The notes: generated by a model from the sequence alone, not told the origin. Positions 25,171-38,767 are shown, numbered from the stretch's first letter. The stretch is 64,000 nt of DNA from Hyphomicrobiales bacterium (GCA_028869185.1 JAGWTA010000011.1:16834-80833); one strand, 5' to 3'. Translations and numbers: made by a program.

Positions 25171-25857
25171 TCAGGCGCTCCGGTCGGCCATCGCTTCGCG
25201 CTCCATGTCGCCACCGCGCCCTGTTGCGACGAGATCGGGATAACAAGCCTGCATCTCGCGCACGAGGAAGCGTGCGGGAACATCGAAAAATGCGCCGTGA
25301 TCATTCTGATAAACCATGAAGGCGCGCCCCTCGCTGTCGAAGGGATGCAGCAACGCATCATGGCGGCCGTCGAAATCGAGCGGGAGCACGCCAAGCTTTT
25401 CACACAGCGAGGCGTTGAAGGTCGGCGTGGCCTTGCGCCACTCGCCATCGATGAAAACTTGCGTGAAGCCGTGCCAGTAAAATGTATCGGCCCCGCCCAT
25501 GCGCTCGCGCAGCTTTTGCGTCGTCAGATGATTGCGCACATCGGCGAAACCGGCGCGCGCGGGAATGGCGAGCGCACGCAGCGCGGCGGCATAGAGAGCC
25601 GCCTTGCCGACGCAATAGCCCTCGCCCCTGGCCAGCACATCGGATGCGCGAAACACGGCGAGCGAGCCCATGTCGACATAAGGATTGTAGCGGATCTCGT
25701 CGCGCACCGCCTTGTAGAGCACGGACGCACGCGCACGCTCGTTCGGCAGATGGGCCGCGCGCGCTTGCGCGAAGGCGACGATCGCCGGATGATCGCTGTC
25801 GATATATTCCGCAGGGGCGGTGTAGAGCCGTCTTTCGCTTTCGGTCAGGTCGTCCAT
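25171..25857 (-). CDS. Transglutaminase-like cysteine protease-fold protein
   Basis: 228 residues with a transglutaminase core. The nucleophile cysteine is in ARGEGYCVGKAALYAAALRAL, the histidine in FYWHGFTQVFIDGEWRKATPTFN, and a third-site residue follows in that block. Preceding VLYKAVRDEIRYNPYVD is also typical. Bacterial members are usually peptidases or amidases of unknown substrate. It is directly upstream of modB with zero gap, though a functional link to molybdate is not evident. Its start codon overlaps the divergent glyoxalase-like gene's start in CCATGG. Confidence 0.82.
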   Translation of the reverse strand: MDDLTESERRLYTAPAEYIDSDHPAIVAFAQARAAHLPNERARASVLYKAVRDEIRYNPYVDMGSLAVFRASDVLARGEGYCVGKAALYAAALRALAIPARAGFADVRNHLTTQKLRERMGGADTFYWHGFTQVFIDGEWRKATPTFNASLCEKLGVLPLDFDGRHDALLHPFDSEGRAFMVYQNDHGAFFDVPARFLVREMQACYPDLVATGRGGDMEREAMADRSA

Positions 25858-26497
25858 GGCGTGTGTGCTGGATCATCTCGTTGTCGTTGCGCCCACTCTA
25901 GAACATGGGGCGGCGCATGTCGCGCGGCAAACGGGTTTTGTGATGCGCGCGGGCGGGCGCCATCCTCAGATGGGCACCCACAATCTTCTGCTGCGGCTTG
26001 GCGAGAGCGTTTTTCTTGAAGTGATCGCGCTCGACCGCGCAGCGCGCCGGCCGGAAAATGCCCGGTGGTTCGGGCTCGACGGGCAGACGCGCGTGCGGGC
26101 CGATTGGGCCGCCGGGCGGCGGCTGCGCGGCTTCGTCGCGCGCACGAGCATGCTTGGCCCGCTGCTGGGGCGCGAAGGTGCGGCGTTGGGGCAGCAGCGC
26201 CGCGTATCGCGCGGGGATCGCGCCTGGGACTTTGCGGTGCGCGCAGACGGGAGCTGGCCGCTCGATGGCGCGGCGCCCTGCCTGATCGACTGGGGCGCGC
26301 GCGGGCCGGCCGCCCTCGACATGCCGATTTCCGGCGCGCGCCTGCAACGCGTTCTGATCGAATGTCCCGATCCGGAGGCCGCAGCCGGGTGCTATCAGGC
26401 TATCGGCCTTGCCGATCCGCCGGCCTTGCGCCGCGGCCCGCATACGCGCCTGCTCGCGGTCATCGAAACGCCGCAGGGCGAACGCATCCTCAGCTAG
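25856..26497 (+). CDS. Glyoxalase-like (VOC superfamily) protein
   Basis: 213 residues beginning MACVLDHLVVVAPTLEHGAAHVARQTGF, typical of the Glyoxalase_3-type VOC domain, with HNLLLRLGESVFLEVIALD as the second metal-ligand strand. The C-terminal half holds a second weaker VOC-like module. VOC proteins bind divalent metal and act as lyases, isomerases or dioxygenases, and the reaction here is unknown. It ends 12 bases before convergent gyrB. Confidence 0.8.
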   Translation: MACVLDHLVVVAPTLEHGAAHVARQTGFVMRAGGRHPQMGTHNLLLRLGESVFLEVIALDRAARRPENARWFGLDGQTRVRADWAAGRRLRGFVARTSMLGPLLGREGAALGQQRRVSRGDRAWDFAVRADGSWPLDGAAPCLIDWGARGPAALDMPISGARLQRVLIECPDPEAAAGCYQAIGLADPPALRRGPHTRLLAVIETPQGERILS

Positions 26498-26509
26498 TGT
26501 GCGCGGCGG

Positions 26510-29011
<2,502 letters not shown>

Positions 29012-29070
29012 CTATCGCAAACCCACAGAAATATGCAGGAAAATAGTGGCCTGACGATGGCTTTCCCGCG

Positions 29071-30894
29071 CTATCGGGACGCCTCTTCCAGCGCCTCCAG
29101 AAAGGCCTCGCCATAGGCGGCGAGCTTGCGCTCGCCAACGCCGTGAACGGCGCGCAACTGCGAGAGGCTGGCTGGCCTTTTTTCGGCGATTTCGATCAGG
29201 GTGCGGTCGGGGAAAATCATGAAGGCGGCGACGCCCTCGGCGCGCGCCAGAGCCAGACGGCGGCGTTTGAGCGCGACAAGGACTGCGGCGTCCGCCTCGT
29301 CGAGCCCCGCATCGGTTGCAGCGGCGACGCGGCGGCCGGAGGCTGGCCTGCGCTCGGCGCGCGGGGCGAGTTGCTCGGCGCGCAGCTGGATCGGCTCGCG
29401 CCCCAAAAGGATCGCCTCGCCCTTTTCTGTGAGGGCGAAACCGCCATGTTCGTTGCTGGCGCTGGCGAGCGCGCCAGCGGCGAAAAGCTGGCGAATGACC
29501 CCCGTCCAGACCTGCTTCGTCTCGCCGGCGCCAGCGCCGAACGTCTTGATGCGATCATGGCCGTTGCGGCGGATGGAATCGTTCGCCGCGCCGGTGAGCA
29601 CATCGGCCAGATAATGCGCGCCAAAGCGCTGGCCGGTGCGCCAGACCGCCGAAAGCGCCTTTTGCGCATGGACGGAGCCGTCATAGGTCGCCACCTGCCC
29701 ACGGCAGATGTCGCACCGGCCGCAGGGTGCGCTCTGCTCCTCGAAATAGGCGAGCAGCGTCTGGCGACGGCACGCAGGCGTCTCGCAAAGCATGGCGAGC
29801 GCGGAAAAGCGGGCGTGTTCGACGCGGCGCTGTTCGGGCGCGATGTCCTTTGCGTCTATGCGCTGGCGCCAGAACGCCATGTCCTCCAGCCCGTAGAGCG
29901 TCAGCGTATCGGCAGGCAGGCCGTCGCGGCCCGCGCGGCCGATCTCCTGATAATAACTTTCGATGGAGGACGGCATGTCGGCATGGGCGACGAAGCGCAC
30001 ATCCGGCTTGTTGACGCCCATGCCGAAGGCGATGGTGGCGACAGCGACGACGCCATCTTCCTGCAGGAAGCGATCCTGCGCCCTTGCGCGGGCGCGCTGA
30101 TCGAGCCCGGCATGATAGGCGACGGCCTCGTGGCCCTGCTCGGCGAAAAAGGCGGCCAGCTTTTCGGTGCGTTCGCGCGCGCCGCAATAAACCACGCCGC
30201 TGGCGCCGCGATGACGCTCGAGAAAGCGCGACAATTGCCGGCGCGGCTGATCCTTGGCTGCAAAATTGAGCTCGATGTTGGGCCGGTCGAACGAATGCAG
30301 GAAAGTCTGCGGCGGGGCGGCGAAGAGCTTTTCGACGATGTCGGCGCGCGTCTGGCGGTCGGCCGTCGCGGTAAACCCGACGACCTGCAGGCCGCCGAGC
30401 GCTTCGGCGACCGCGCCGATCTGCCGATATTCCGGGCGAAAATCATGGCCCCATTGCGAAATGCAATGCGCCTCGTCGACGGCTAGCCGCTGCGGGCCGG
30501 CGCGGCGCAGCGTTGCGACGAGACCGTCCATCATCAGCCGTTCGGGCGAGACGAAAAGCAGGCGCAGCGCGCCCTCGCGCAAGGCGCGGAAGGCTGCGTC
30601 GTTTTCGGCAGAGTCGTTGGCGGAATTGAGCGTGGCCGCCGGCACGCCGAGCGCGCGCATCTGTCCGACCTGGTCGCGCATCAGCGCGATGAGCGGCGAG
30701 ACGACGACGGTCAACTTTTCCTCGATCAGCGCGGGCAGCTGATAACACATGGATTTGCCCGAGCCGGTCGGCATGATCGCCAGAACCGGGCCGCCATCGA
30801 GCACGGCGCCGATGATTTCGGCCTGACCGGGCCGAAAATCCTCGTATCCAAAAACCGATTGCAGCAGCGCGCGGGCCCGGTGCGAATGATTCAT
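29071..30894 (-). CDS. recQ: ATP-dependent DNA helicase RecQ
   Basis: 3'-5' DNA helicase of 607 residues. Motif I is MPTGSGKSMCYQLPAL, motif II VDEAHCISQWGHDFRPEY, and motif VI QEIGRAGRDGLPADTL. The zinc-binding cysteines follow (ARFSALAMLCETPACRRQTLLAYF, CGRCDICRG). The C-terminal HRDC domain spans about residues 520-600. Domain order and length are full. It acts in recombination and repair. Confidence 0.96.
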   Translation of the reverse strand: MNHSHRARALLQSVFGYEDFRPGQAEIIGAVLDGGPVLAIMPTGSGKSMCYQLPALIEEKLTVVVSPLIALMRDQVGQMRALGVPAATLNSANDSAENDAAFRALREGALRLLFVSPERLMMDGLVATLRRAGPQRLAVDEAHCISQWGHDFRPEYRQIGAVAEALGGLQVVGFTATADRQTRADIVEKLFAAPPQTFLHSFDRPNIELNFAAKDQPRRQLSRFLERHRGASGVVYCGARERTEKLAAFFAEQGHEAVAYHAGLDQRARARAQDRFLQEDGVVAVATIAFGMGVNKPDVRFVAHADMPSSIESYYQEIGRAGRDGLPADTLTLYGLEDMAFWRQRIDAKDIAPEQRRVEHARFSALAMLCETPACRRQTLLAYFEEQSAPCGRCDICRGQVATYDGSVHAQKALSAVWRTGQRFGAHYLADVLTGAANDSIRRNGHDRIKTFGAGAGETKQVWTGVIRQLFAAGALASASNEHGGFALTEKGEAILLGREPIQLRAEQLAPRAERRPASGRRVAAATDAGLDEADAAVLVALKRRRLALARAEGVAAFMIFPDRTLIEIAEKRPASLSQLRAVHGVGERKLAAYGEAFLEALEEASR

Positions 30895-30947
30895 GGCGCG
30901 GGCTTAGCATGCGCGCGCGGGCTCGTCGCCTCCTGCGGCCTGCTGCT

Positions 30948-31367
30948 TCAGACGCCTTTCAGCGCTTGCAGGATCGCTTCGGGAATCGGCGCGCTTTTGA
31001 GGCGGTTGGCGTCTTCGGGATGGCGCGTCGTCCAGACGCGCGTCTCGAAGGCCTCAACGGCCAGTTCGCCTGCATTGAACAACTGGTGGCGGATGTCGAA
31101 ACTCGAGCGGCGCAAATCCGTGGTCTGCGTTTCGATCGTGACGGTTTCGCCGAAACGGGACGGCCTGAGAAAACGCGAACGCGATTCCACGAGCGGAAAT
31201 CCGGCAAAATCCGTCTCGCTGTAAAGGCGCGCCTTGTTCCAGCCGATGGCGTCGAACAGACCCGCCGTGCAGGCGTCGAACCACTCGAAATAGCGCGGGT
31301 TGAAAACGATTTTTGCGGGGTCGCAATCGCCCCATTCGATGTAACGCTGACGCCGGGAGAGAAACAT
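30948..31367 (-). CDS. Hotdog-fold acyl-CoA thioesterase (4-hydroxybenzoyl-CoA thioesterase family)
   Basis: 139 residues. The active-site strand IEWGDCDPAKIVFNPRYFEWFDACT has the conserved aspartate of the family's YxD pattern. Such enzymes hydrolyse acyl-CoA or aryl-CoA thioesters. It follows the thiolase gene by 8 bases with AGGAG before the ATG, and belongs to the crotonase-thiolase-thioesterase unit. Physiological substrate unknown. Confidence 0.85.
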   Translation of the reverse strand: MFLSRRQRYIEWGDCDPAKIVFNPRYFEWFDACTAGLFDAIGWNKARLYSETDFAGFPLVESRSRFLRPSRFGETVTIETQTTDLRRSSFDIRHQLFNAGELAVEAFETRVWTTRHPEDANRLKSAPIPEAILQALKGV

Positions 31368-31375
31368 GCGCGCTC

Positions 31376-32608
31376 CTAGCGATTGACGTTTTCAATGAGC
31401 AGCGCAATGCCCTGACCGCCGCCGATGCAAGCCGAAGAAATGCCATAGCGCTTGCCCGTGCGCTGCAATTGCCGCGCCAGCGTCATGGTCAGGCGCACGC
31501 CCGTAGCGCCGAGCGGATGGCCGATGGCGATCGCGCCGCCATTGGGATTGAGCCTGGCTTCGTCGAGGCCAAGTTCGCGCGCGCAGGCAAGGCATTGCGC
31601 GCCGAAGGCTTCGTTGATCTCGACAAAATCGATATCGGAAAGCTGCAGGCCCGTCGCAGCGAGCAGGGCGCGGATCGCAGGGGCGGGGCCGATGCCCATA
31701 TAGGCGGGCTCCACGCCGACGCTGCAGCCGGCGATGATGCGCGCCAGCGGGCCGCCGTGCTTTTTCGCCGTCGCGCCGTTGACCACGAGCGCGGCGGCCG
31801 CGCCATCGACAACCGCAGAGGAGTTGCCGCCCGTCTGCACGCCGCCAAACGCCGGGCGGATTTTCGCCAGCGCTTCAAGCGGAGAGGGCCGAATATGCGT
31901 GTCGGCGGCGACGGTCTCGTCCTTGCCGCGCAGTTTGATGCCGCGGTCGGCATGGCCATCGAGCGTGAACTTCTCGTTCGAGACCGGCGCGATCTCGCCC
32001 GCGAAAAAGCCTTCCTTCTGCGCAGCGACAGCGCGGGCGAAACTTTGTGCGGCGAATGCGTCGACGTCGCCGCGCGAGAGGTTGTAACGCTTGGCGAGAT
32101 TTTCCGCCGTATGGCCCATGGTGCAGCCGCAGGAAGGATCGAGCAGCGCTTCCCAGAGAAAATCCTTGAAGCCCGGATCGCCCATGCGAAAACCCGTGCG
32201 CGTCGTATAGGAGGCGACGGGATTGCGGCTCATTGATTCGGCGCCAGCGACAAGCGCGACATTGACGCGGCCAAGCGACACGGCGTCCGAGCCTTGCATG
32301 AGCGCTTCGACGCCCGTACCGCAAACGCGCTGCACCATGTGCGCTGGCACGTGCTGCGGAACGCCGGAATAAAGCGTCGTGTGGCGCGGCAGCATGTAGG
32401 CGTCGAACGAGGCCTGCGCCATATTGCCGGTGACAACCATGCCGACTTCGGCGGGATCGACGCCGCTCGTTGCGAAAACCGCGCGCGCGGCCTTGATGGC
32501 AAGATCGGTCGGCGAGATCAGCGCAAAGGCGCCCATGTAATCCACGAAGGGCGTGCGCATGCCCGCAAGCAGATAGGCGTCGGCGAATTTTGATACGTAA
32601 GCCTGCAT
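31376..32608 (-). CDS. Thiolase / acetyl-CoA C-acyltransferase family
   Basis: 410 residues with all thiolase catalytic elements: nucleophile cysteine in QRVCGTGVEALM near residue 90, the histidine motif NPNGGAIAIGHPLGATGVR, and the second cysteine in SSACIGGGQGIAL. It condenses or cleaves acyl-CoA. Whether it works in beta-oxidation, PHB synthesis or another branch is undecided. The neighbouring crotonase and thioesterase suggest acyl-CoA degradation. The ATG at 32608 has GGGAG upstream, and the extra upstream residues of the frame are not conserved. Confidence 0.92.
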   Translation of the reverse strand: MQAYVSKFADAYLLAGMRTPFVDYMGAFALISPTDLAIKAARAVFATSGVDPAEVGMVVTGNMAQASFDAYMLPRHTTLYSGVPQHVPAHMVQRVCGTGVEALMQGSDAVSLGRVNVALVAGAESMSRNPVASYTTRTGFRMGDPGFKDFLWEALLDPSCGCTMGHTAENLAKRYNLSRGDVDAFAAQSFARAVAAQKEGFFAGEIAPVSNEKFTLDGHADRGIKLRGKDETVAADTHIRPSPLEALAKIRPAFGGVQTGGNSSAVVDGAAAALVVNGATAKKHGGPLARIIAGCSVGVEPAYMGIGPAPAIRALLAATGLQLSDIDFVEINEAFGAQCLACARELGLDEARLNPNGGAIAIGHPLGATGVRLTMTLARQLQRTGKRYGISSACIGGGQGIALLIENVNR

Positions 32609-32658
32609 GGGTTTGGCTCCCGCGATCCGCAAGCCGCACACTGCGGCCCCGGGTTGAA

Positions 32659-33459
32659 TCAGTTGTGCGTGACTTTCGCCGCGCGTTTTTCGAGGAAATC
32701 GATCAGACGCGCGGTTGCGGCCGGATCGGACGAGGCGATGGCCGAGATCATCGCTTCCATCAGGAGGCCAGCGTCGGGATCGGCCTGCGCGATACGCGGC
32801 AGCGCCTGCACGATGGCGAAATTCGTCATCGGCGTGTTTTTCGCGGCGCGTTCGGCAAGCGCAATGCCGCGCGCAAGGCCCTCGCCGTTCTCGACCACAT
32901 AATGCGAAAGCGCGAAGCCAAGACCCTCCTCCGCGCCATAGGTGCGGCCGGTCAGCATCATTTCCTGCATGCGCGAAGCGCCCACGAGACGGGAGATGCG
33001 CACCGAACCGCCGCCGCCGACAAAAATACCGCGAATGCCCTCGGGCAATGCGTAGAAAGCCGATTTTTCGGCGACGCGAATGTGCGTCGATGCTGCCAGC
33101 TCAAGACCGCCGCCGACGACCGCGCCATGCAAAACGCTGACAACCGGCGTGCGGCCGAACTCGATCTTCTCGAACGCGCGATGCCAGTGCCGCGAGTGAT
33201 GCATGCTGTCGGACGCGTTGCGCTCGGTCAGTTCCGACAGGTCGAGGCCGGCGGAAAAATGATCGCCCTGGCCATGAATCACCACGGCGCGCACGTCATC
33301 GGGCAGGAAGTCGAAGAATTTTTCGATGCCCAACACGACGTCGAGGTTCATCGCGTTGCGCTTTTCCGGGCGCGACAGACGCAGCAGGGCAATCTCGCCG
33401 CGCCGCTCGGCGCTGAGGGACGGCGGCAGGTCGCAATGCGGCCAGGCTGGTGCGGTCAT
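32659..33459 (-). CDS. Enoyl-CoA hydratase/isomerase (crotonase) family protein
   Basis: 266 residues of crotonase fold. The oxyanion-hole segments are VVIHGQGDHFSAGLDLSEL and GAVVGGGLELAASTHIRVAEKSAFYALPEGIRGIFVGGGGSVRISR. Substrate specificity cannot be told. It is the first gene of a three-gene acyl-CoA unit. GGGGAAA precedes the ATG. A perfect 17-base palindrome lies 18 bases upstream, so repressor control is likely. Confidence 0.9.
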   Translation of the reverse strand: MTAPAWPHCDLPPSLSAERRGEIALLRLSRPEKRNAMNLDVVLGIEKFFDFLPDDVRAVVIHGQGDHFSAGLDLSELTERNASDSMHHSRHWHRAFEKIEFGRTPVVSVLHGAVVGGGLELAASTHIRVAEKSAFYALPEGIRGIFVGGGGSVRISRLVGASRMQEMMLTGRTYGAEEGLGFALSHYVVENGEGLARGIALAERAAKNTPMTNFAIVQALPRIAQADPDAGLLMEAMISAIASSDPAATARLIDFLEKRAAKVTHN

Positions 33460-33477
33460 GACGTTTCCCCGTTATTT

Positions 33478-33494
33478 TGTTATGAAGCATAACA
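33478..33494. promoter_or_regulatory. Palindromic operator TGTTATG-AAG-CATAACA
   Basis: Perfect 7-base arms with a 3-base spacer in the divergent region between the crotonase gene (minus) and ogt (plus), 18 bases from the crotonase ATG. The AT-rich sequence stands out from its GC-rich surroundings. The size fits a TetR- or MarR-type dimer site. Which regulator binds is unknown; no regulator gene is adjacent. Confidence 0.65.
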
Positions 33495-33530
33495 TTCATA
33501 GACCGTGAGTCAATCGGCTAGGGTGGCCGA

Positions 33531-34070
33531 ATGCGTCGCCTCGCCTTCTTCGAAACCGCGATTGGCCGTTGCGCTTTGGCGTGGGGGCCAGCGGGCGTTG
33601 CGGCCGTGCGCCTGCCCGGAGCGAGCGATGCGGCGACGCGCGCCGCCCTGCTGCGCGCCGTCCCCGACGCCGTTGCGGCTCCGCTGCGCGACGCCGGCGC
33701 CGATGCGGCGCTGGCCATGACGGCGCTGCTTGCCGGAGAGCGCGATGAAACAGGAGCGATCGGGCTCGACATGGACGGCGTTGGCGCATTCGAGAGCGCC
33801 GTTTATCGGCAAGCGCGCGCCATACCCGCGGGACAGACGCGCAGCTACGGCGAGATCGCCGCTGCGCTGGGCGATCCGCATCTGGCGCGGGCGGTGGGCG
33901 TCGCGCTCGGGCGCAATCCTTTCGTCATCGTCGTGCCGTGCCATCGCGTGCTGGCTGCGGGCAAGCGCACGGGCGGCTTTTCGGCGCCCGGCGGCGTCGC
34001 CACCAAATTGCGGATGCTCGAAATCGAGCGCGCGGCGTTCGGACCGCGCGATCTGTTCAGCCCGCCGTGA
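33531..34070 (+). CDS. ogt: Methylated-DNA--protein-cysteine methyltransferase
   Basis: Suicide repair enzyme removing alkyl groups from O6-alkylguanine. 179 residues. The C-terminal DNA-binding domain has IPAGQTRSYGEIAAALGDPHLARAVGVALGRNPFVIVVPCHRVLAAGKRTGGFSAPGG, with the acceptor cysteine in PCHRV. The N-terminal domain lacks the zinc cysteines of Ada. The ATG follows a weak GGGTGG. A useful function in a methylotroph exposed to methylating intermediates, though this link is inferred. Confidence 0.93.
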   Translation: MRRLAFFETAIGRCALAWGPAGVAAVRLPGASDAATRAALLRAVPDAVAAPLRDAGADAALAMTALLAGERDETGAIGLDMDGVGAFESAVYRQARAIPAGQTRSYGEIAAALGDPHLARAVGVALGRNPFVIVVPCHRVLAAGKRTGGFSAPGGVATKLRMLEIERAAFGPRDLFSPP

Positions 34071-34126
34071 TTGCGCCGCAAACCGCGCGCTAAATTTCGT
34101 GGGGCTGAGGTCTGAGGAGACAACTC

Positions 34127-34330
34127 ATGACACAACTCGCCGACACGGGCAGGGAGAAGGCGCTCGTTGAAAAGCCGTTCGAGGTGCGCCTCGGCGCCAC
34201 GCGGCATGGCTCATTCGTCGATCTGCATGACGCGATCGACGCGGCGCGGATCGTCAAACGCGAAAATCCCGCCGATCTTGTTTGCGTGCGCAACGCCGCA
34301 ACTGGTCAGGTGACGGAGATCACCAACTGA
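34127..34330 (+). CDS. Small hypothetical protein (67 aa)
   Basis: Preceded by GAGGAG at ideal distance from the ATG, so probably translated. The sequence MTQLADTGREKALVEKPF then EVRLGATRHGSFVDLHDAIDAARIVKRENP is soluble and highly charged, with a single late cysteine. I do not recognise the family. It lies between ogt and the convergent nitroreductase gene. Confidence 0.65.
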   Translation: MTQLADTGREKALVEKPFEVRLGATRHGSFVDLHDAIDAARIVKRENPADLVCVRNAATGQVTEITN

Positions 34331-34346
34331 GCATGCGCCGGCCGCA

Positions 34347-35060
34347 TTATTCGAAGCCGCGAAACGTGGCGAAGTCGCGCGCGCTGGCGCGCGTCGTCTC
34401 GAGCGCGTTGACTTTTGCGGACCAGTCCGCACGCCCGAGCGACATGCCGCACACAACGATTTCGGAGGCGTCGAGCGCCAGTTCGGCGCGCACCGTCTTG
34501 TGAAAGGCGGCGAAGGCCGCTTGCGAGCAGGTCTCGAGCCCGTTGGCGCGCGCGGCGATGGAAACCGCCTGCAGGAAATACCCGAAATCGAGCCATGAGC
34601 CGATTTCGAGTTTGCGGTCGATGGTGAAGATGATTCCGATCGGCGCGCCGAAGAAAAGATAATTTTGCGCGCCTTGCGCCATCATCGCTGCCTTGTCGCC
34701 GCGCTCAATCCCCAAAAGACCATACATGTCGAACCCGACCTTGCGGCGACGGGTAAGATAGGGTTCGAAAAATTGATCCGGATAATATTTGTATTCGGCC
34801 TCCGCGCGCGCGCCGCCGGTTTCCTTCAATGCGGCAAGAATGGTTGCGCTCAAGCGATCTTTTACGGCGCCTGTGACGACATGCGCGCGCCATGGCTGCA
34901 TGTTGGTGCCGCTTGGCGCGCGCGCGGCGACATCGAGAATATGCTCGACCGTCTCGCGCGCCACAGGCTCGCCGGAAAACGCGCGCACGGATTTTCGCTC
35001 GACGAAAACGCGCTCGATAGCGGCGCGTTCGGCTGGCGTGAATGGTGCGGGCTTTTGCAT
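34347..35060 (-). CDS. Nitroreductase family protein
   Basis: 237-residue FMN-dependent oxidoreductase. The N-terminal RKSVRAFSGEPVARETVEHILDVAARAPSGTNMQPW is the FMN-binding start of the family, and the C-terminal CGMSLGRADWSAKVN block is also typical. It usually reduces nitro compounds or quinones with NAD(P)H; the natural substrate is unknown. AAGG precedes the ATG. It lies 9 bases after the DUF3237 gene and is probably cotranscribed with dapE. Confidence 0.9.
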   Translation of the reverse strand: MQKPAPFTPAERAAIERVFVERKSVRAFSGEPVARETVEHILDVAARAPSGTNMQPWRAHVVTGAVKDRLSATILAALKETGGARAEAEYKYYPDQFFEPYLTRRRKVGFDMYGLLGIERGDKAAMMAQGAQNYLFFGAPIGIIFTIDRKLEIGSWLDFGYFLQAVSIAARANGLETCSQAAFAAFHKTVRAELALDASEIVVCGMSLGRADWSAKVNALETTRASARDFATFRGFE

Positions 35061-35069
35061 AACGGCCTT

Positions 35070-35522
35070 TCAGAGAACTTCGTAGAATTGCAGTTCGACA
35101 TGCGCGGGATGTCGCGCGCCCTTGCATAGAAACAGCGCGCGCGTCAGCCATTGCAGTTCGGCGGCCGCCGTCTCGAAACGCGGCGCGGCGCGGAAATAGA
35201 TCAGCGCGGAATCGACGGTCTCGCCGCGCGCCAGCCGCTCCATCGCCTCCGCCGGCCCGTGCCGCAAGCCATGATTGACGACATAGACAAGGCCGAATTG
35301 CGTTTCGACGACATAACGGGCTTCAAGCTCCGTCACGTTGTCGCGCCGCAGGATCTGATAATCGGCGCCGCCCGGCAGGACGCGGCCGGCCAGTCGGCCA
35401 GTCGCAGCGCCGCCAAGGATCGGAATCAGCCGGCGCGTTCCCTGCGCCGTCTCGCCGACGACGACGGGCGCTGCGACATCGACATGCAATGTCGAGACAA
35501 GCGTGAGTTGCGGCGCCGTCAT
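35070..35522 (-). CDS. DUF3237 family protein
   Basis: 150 residues, [38 protein letters not shown] at the start, then [29 protein letters not shown] and [16 protein letters not shown], the consensus blocks of DUF3237. The function is unknown, and structures of relatives suggest a small beta-barrel. It starts inside the dapE stop (ATGA). Confidence 0.85.
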   Translation of the reverse strand: MTAPQLTLVSTLHVDVAAPVVVGETAQGTRRLIPILGGAATGRLAGRVLPGGADYQILRRDNVTELEARYVVETQFGLVYVVNHGLRHGPAEAMERLARGETVDSALIYFRAAPRFETAAAELQWLTRALFLCKGARHPAHVELQFYEVL

Positions 35523-36667
35523 GCGAAATACCGTTCGATGATCGCGCCATAAATCGCCGTCAGCGTTTCGAGATCGGCGAGCGTCGTGTTTTCGTCCGTC
35601 GCGTGGATCGTCTTGCCGACGAGACCGAACTCGACGACCGGGCAATAATGCGTGATGAAACGCGCATCCGACGTGCCGCCGCCCGTGGACAGTTCCGGCG
35701 AAAGGCCGGTCTTTTCCTTGATCGCGCCGATGACAATGTCGGTAAACGCGGAGCGCTGCGTGCGGAAGGCCAGTGAATTTGTCGGCAGCAGCGACACCTC
35801 CGCTTTTGCTTCACCCGCAGCGCGCGCCGCGATGTCGCGTATGCGCGCGCCGAGCGTTTGCGGCGTCCATGCATCATTGAAGCGCACATTGAACAAGGCG
35901 CGCGCTGCGCCAGGAATGACATTTCGGGCGCCGTTGCCGACATCGACGGACGTAAAGACAAGGCGCGTCGGCTCGAAAGCGTCAGTTCCCTCGTCCAGCG
36001 GCTTTTCGGACAAGGCGGTGACGATGCGCGCGAGCGTCGGTATCGGATTGTCCGCGCGCTGTGGATAAGCCGAATGGCCCTGCCGGCCCGTGACGACGAT
36101 TTCGCCCGACAGCGAACCGCGACGGCCGATCTTGATCATGTCGCCGAGCGTTTCCGGACAGGTCGGCTCGCCGACAATGGCGTGATCGAATTTTTCGCCG
36201 CGCGCCGCCGCCCATTGCAGCAGCTTCACGGTGCCGTTGATCGAGGGGCCTTCCTCGTCGCCCGTGATGAGGAAGGAAATCGAGCCGCGCGGCGCGCCGT
36301 TCTCGCGCACATGCGAGAGCGTAGCGGCGGCGAAAGCGGCGATACCGCCCTTCATGTCGCAGGCGCCGCGGCCATATAATTTTCCGTCCGCGACCTCTGC
36401 GGCGAAGGGCGGAAAACGCCAGAGCGTTTCGTCGCCCGGCGGCACGACGTCGGTATGGCCGGCGAAGGTCAGGTGCGGCGCGCCCGTTCCGATGCGCGCG
36501 TAGAGATTATCGACATCGGGCGTCCCGGCTTCGGAAAAAGTCACGCGATGCGTCGTGAAGCCTGCGTTTTCGAACAGGCTTTGCAGAAAGGAGAGCGCAC
36601 CGGCTTCGTGCGGCGTAACGGAGGGACAGCGAATGAGCGCGCGGGCGATATCAAGAACGGACGTCAT
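35519..36667 (-). CDS. dapE: Succinyl-diaminopimelate desuccinylase DapE
   Basis: Removes succinate from N-succinyl-LL-diaminopimelate in lysine and cell-wall synthesis. 382 residues, M20 metallopeptidase fold. Zinc ligands are in [42 protein letters not shown] and [24 protein letters not shown] at [16 protein letters not shown] is the conserved start. dapD of the same succinylase branch is 2.6 kb upstream. Confidence 0.95.
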   Translation of the reverse strand: MTSVLDIARALIRCPSVTPHEAGALSFLQSLFENAGFTTHRVTFSEAGTPDVDNLYARIGTGAPHLTFAGHTDVVPPGDETLWRFPPFAAEVADGKLYGRGACDMKGGIAAFAAATLSHVRENGAPRGSISFLITGDEEGPSINGTVKLLQWAAARGEKFDHAIVGEPTCPETLGDMIKIGRRGSLSGEIVVTGRQGHSAYPQRADNPIPTLARIVTALSEKPLDEGTDAFEPTRLVFTSVDVGNGARNVIPGAARALFNVRFNDAWTPQTLGARIRDIAARAAGEAKAEVSLLPTNSLAFRTQRSAFTDIVIGAIKEKTGLSPELSTGGGTSDARFITHYCPVVEFGLVGKTIHATDENTTLADLETLTAIYGAIIERYFA

Positions 36668-36705
36668 GGGCGGAAGAAGTAAGGCGCGGGGCGACTTTTG
36701 CAAAT

Positions 36706-36735
36706 GAAAAAGCCCGGCGGGAGCGCCGGGCTTTT
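36706..36735 (-). terminator. Intrinsic terminator after ftsH
   Basis: The hairpin GCCCGGCG-CTCC-CGCCGGGC is followed on the minus strand by a run of U residues (A6 at 36706-36711). It starts a few bases after the ftsH stop. T4 on the other side gives some bidirectional character. It separates ftsH from dapE. Confidence 0.9.
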
Positions 36736-36739
36736 CGCA

Positions 36740-38668
<1,929 letters not shown>

Positions 38669-38738
38669 GGAGGTCCTTGCTTGGGCGCCGTTTCGCGCAG
38701 GCGCGCCGCCGCGCTCGATTGACTCGTGTTCAAAGTGC

Positions 38739-38767
38739 AATTTAGGCGCGCCAGGGCGCTATGCCAA
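38739..38767 (-). promoter_or_regulatory. Candidate promoter of ftsH
   Basis: On the minus strand TTGGCA (38767-38762) and TAAATT (38744-38739) are separated by 17 bases, a good sigma70-type arrangement. The predicted start point is about 60 bases before the ftsH ATG. A heat-shock (sigma32) variant of this promoter cannot be excluded. Confidence 0.45.
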
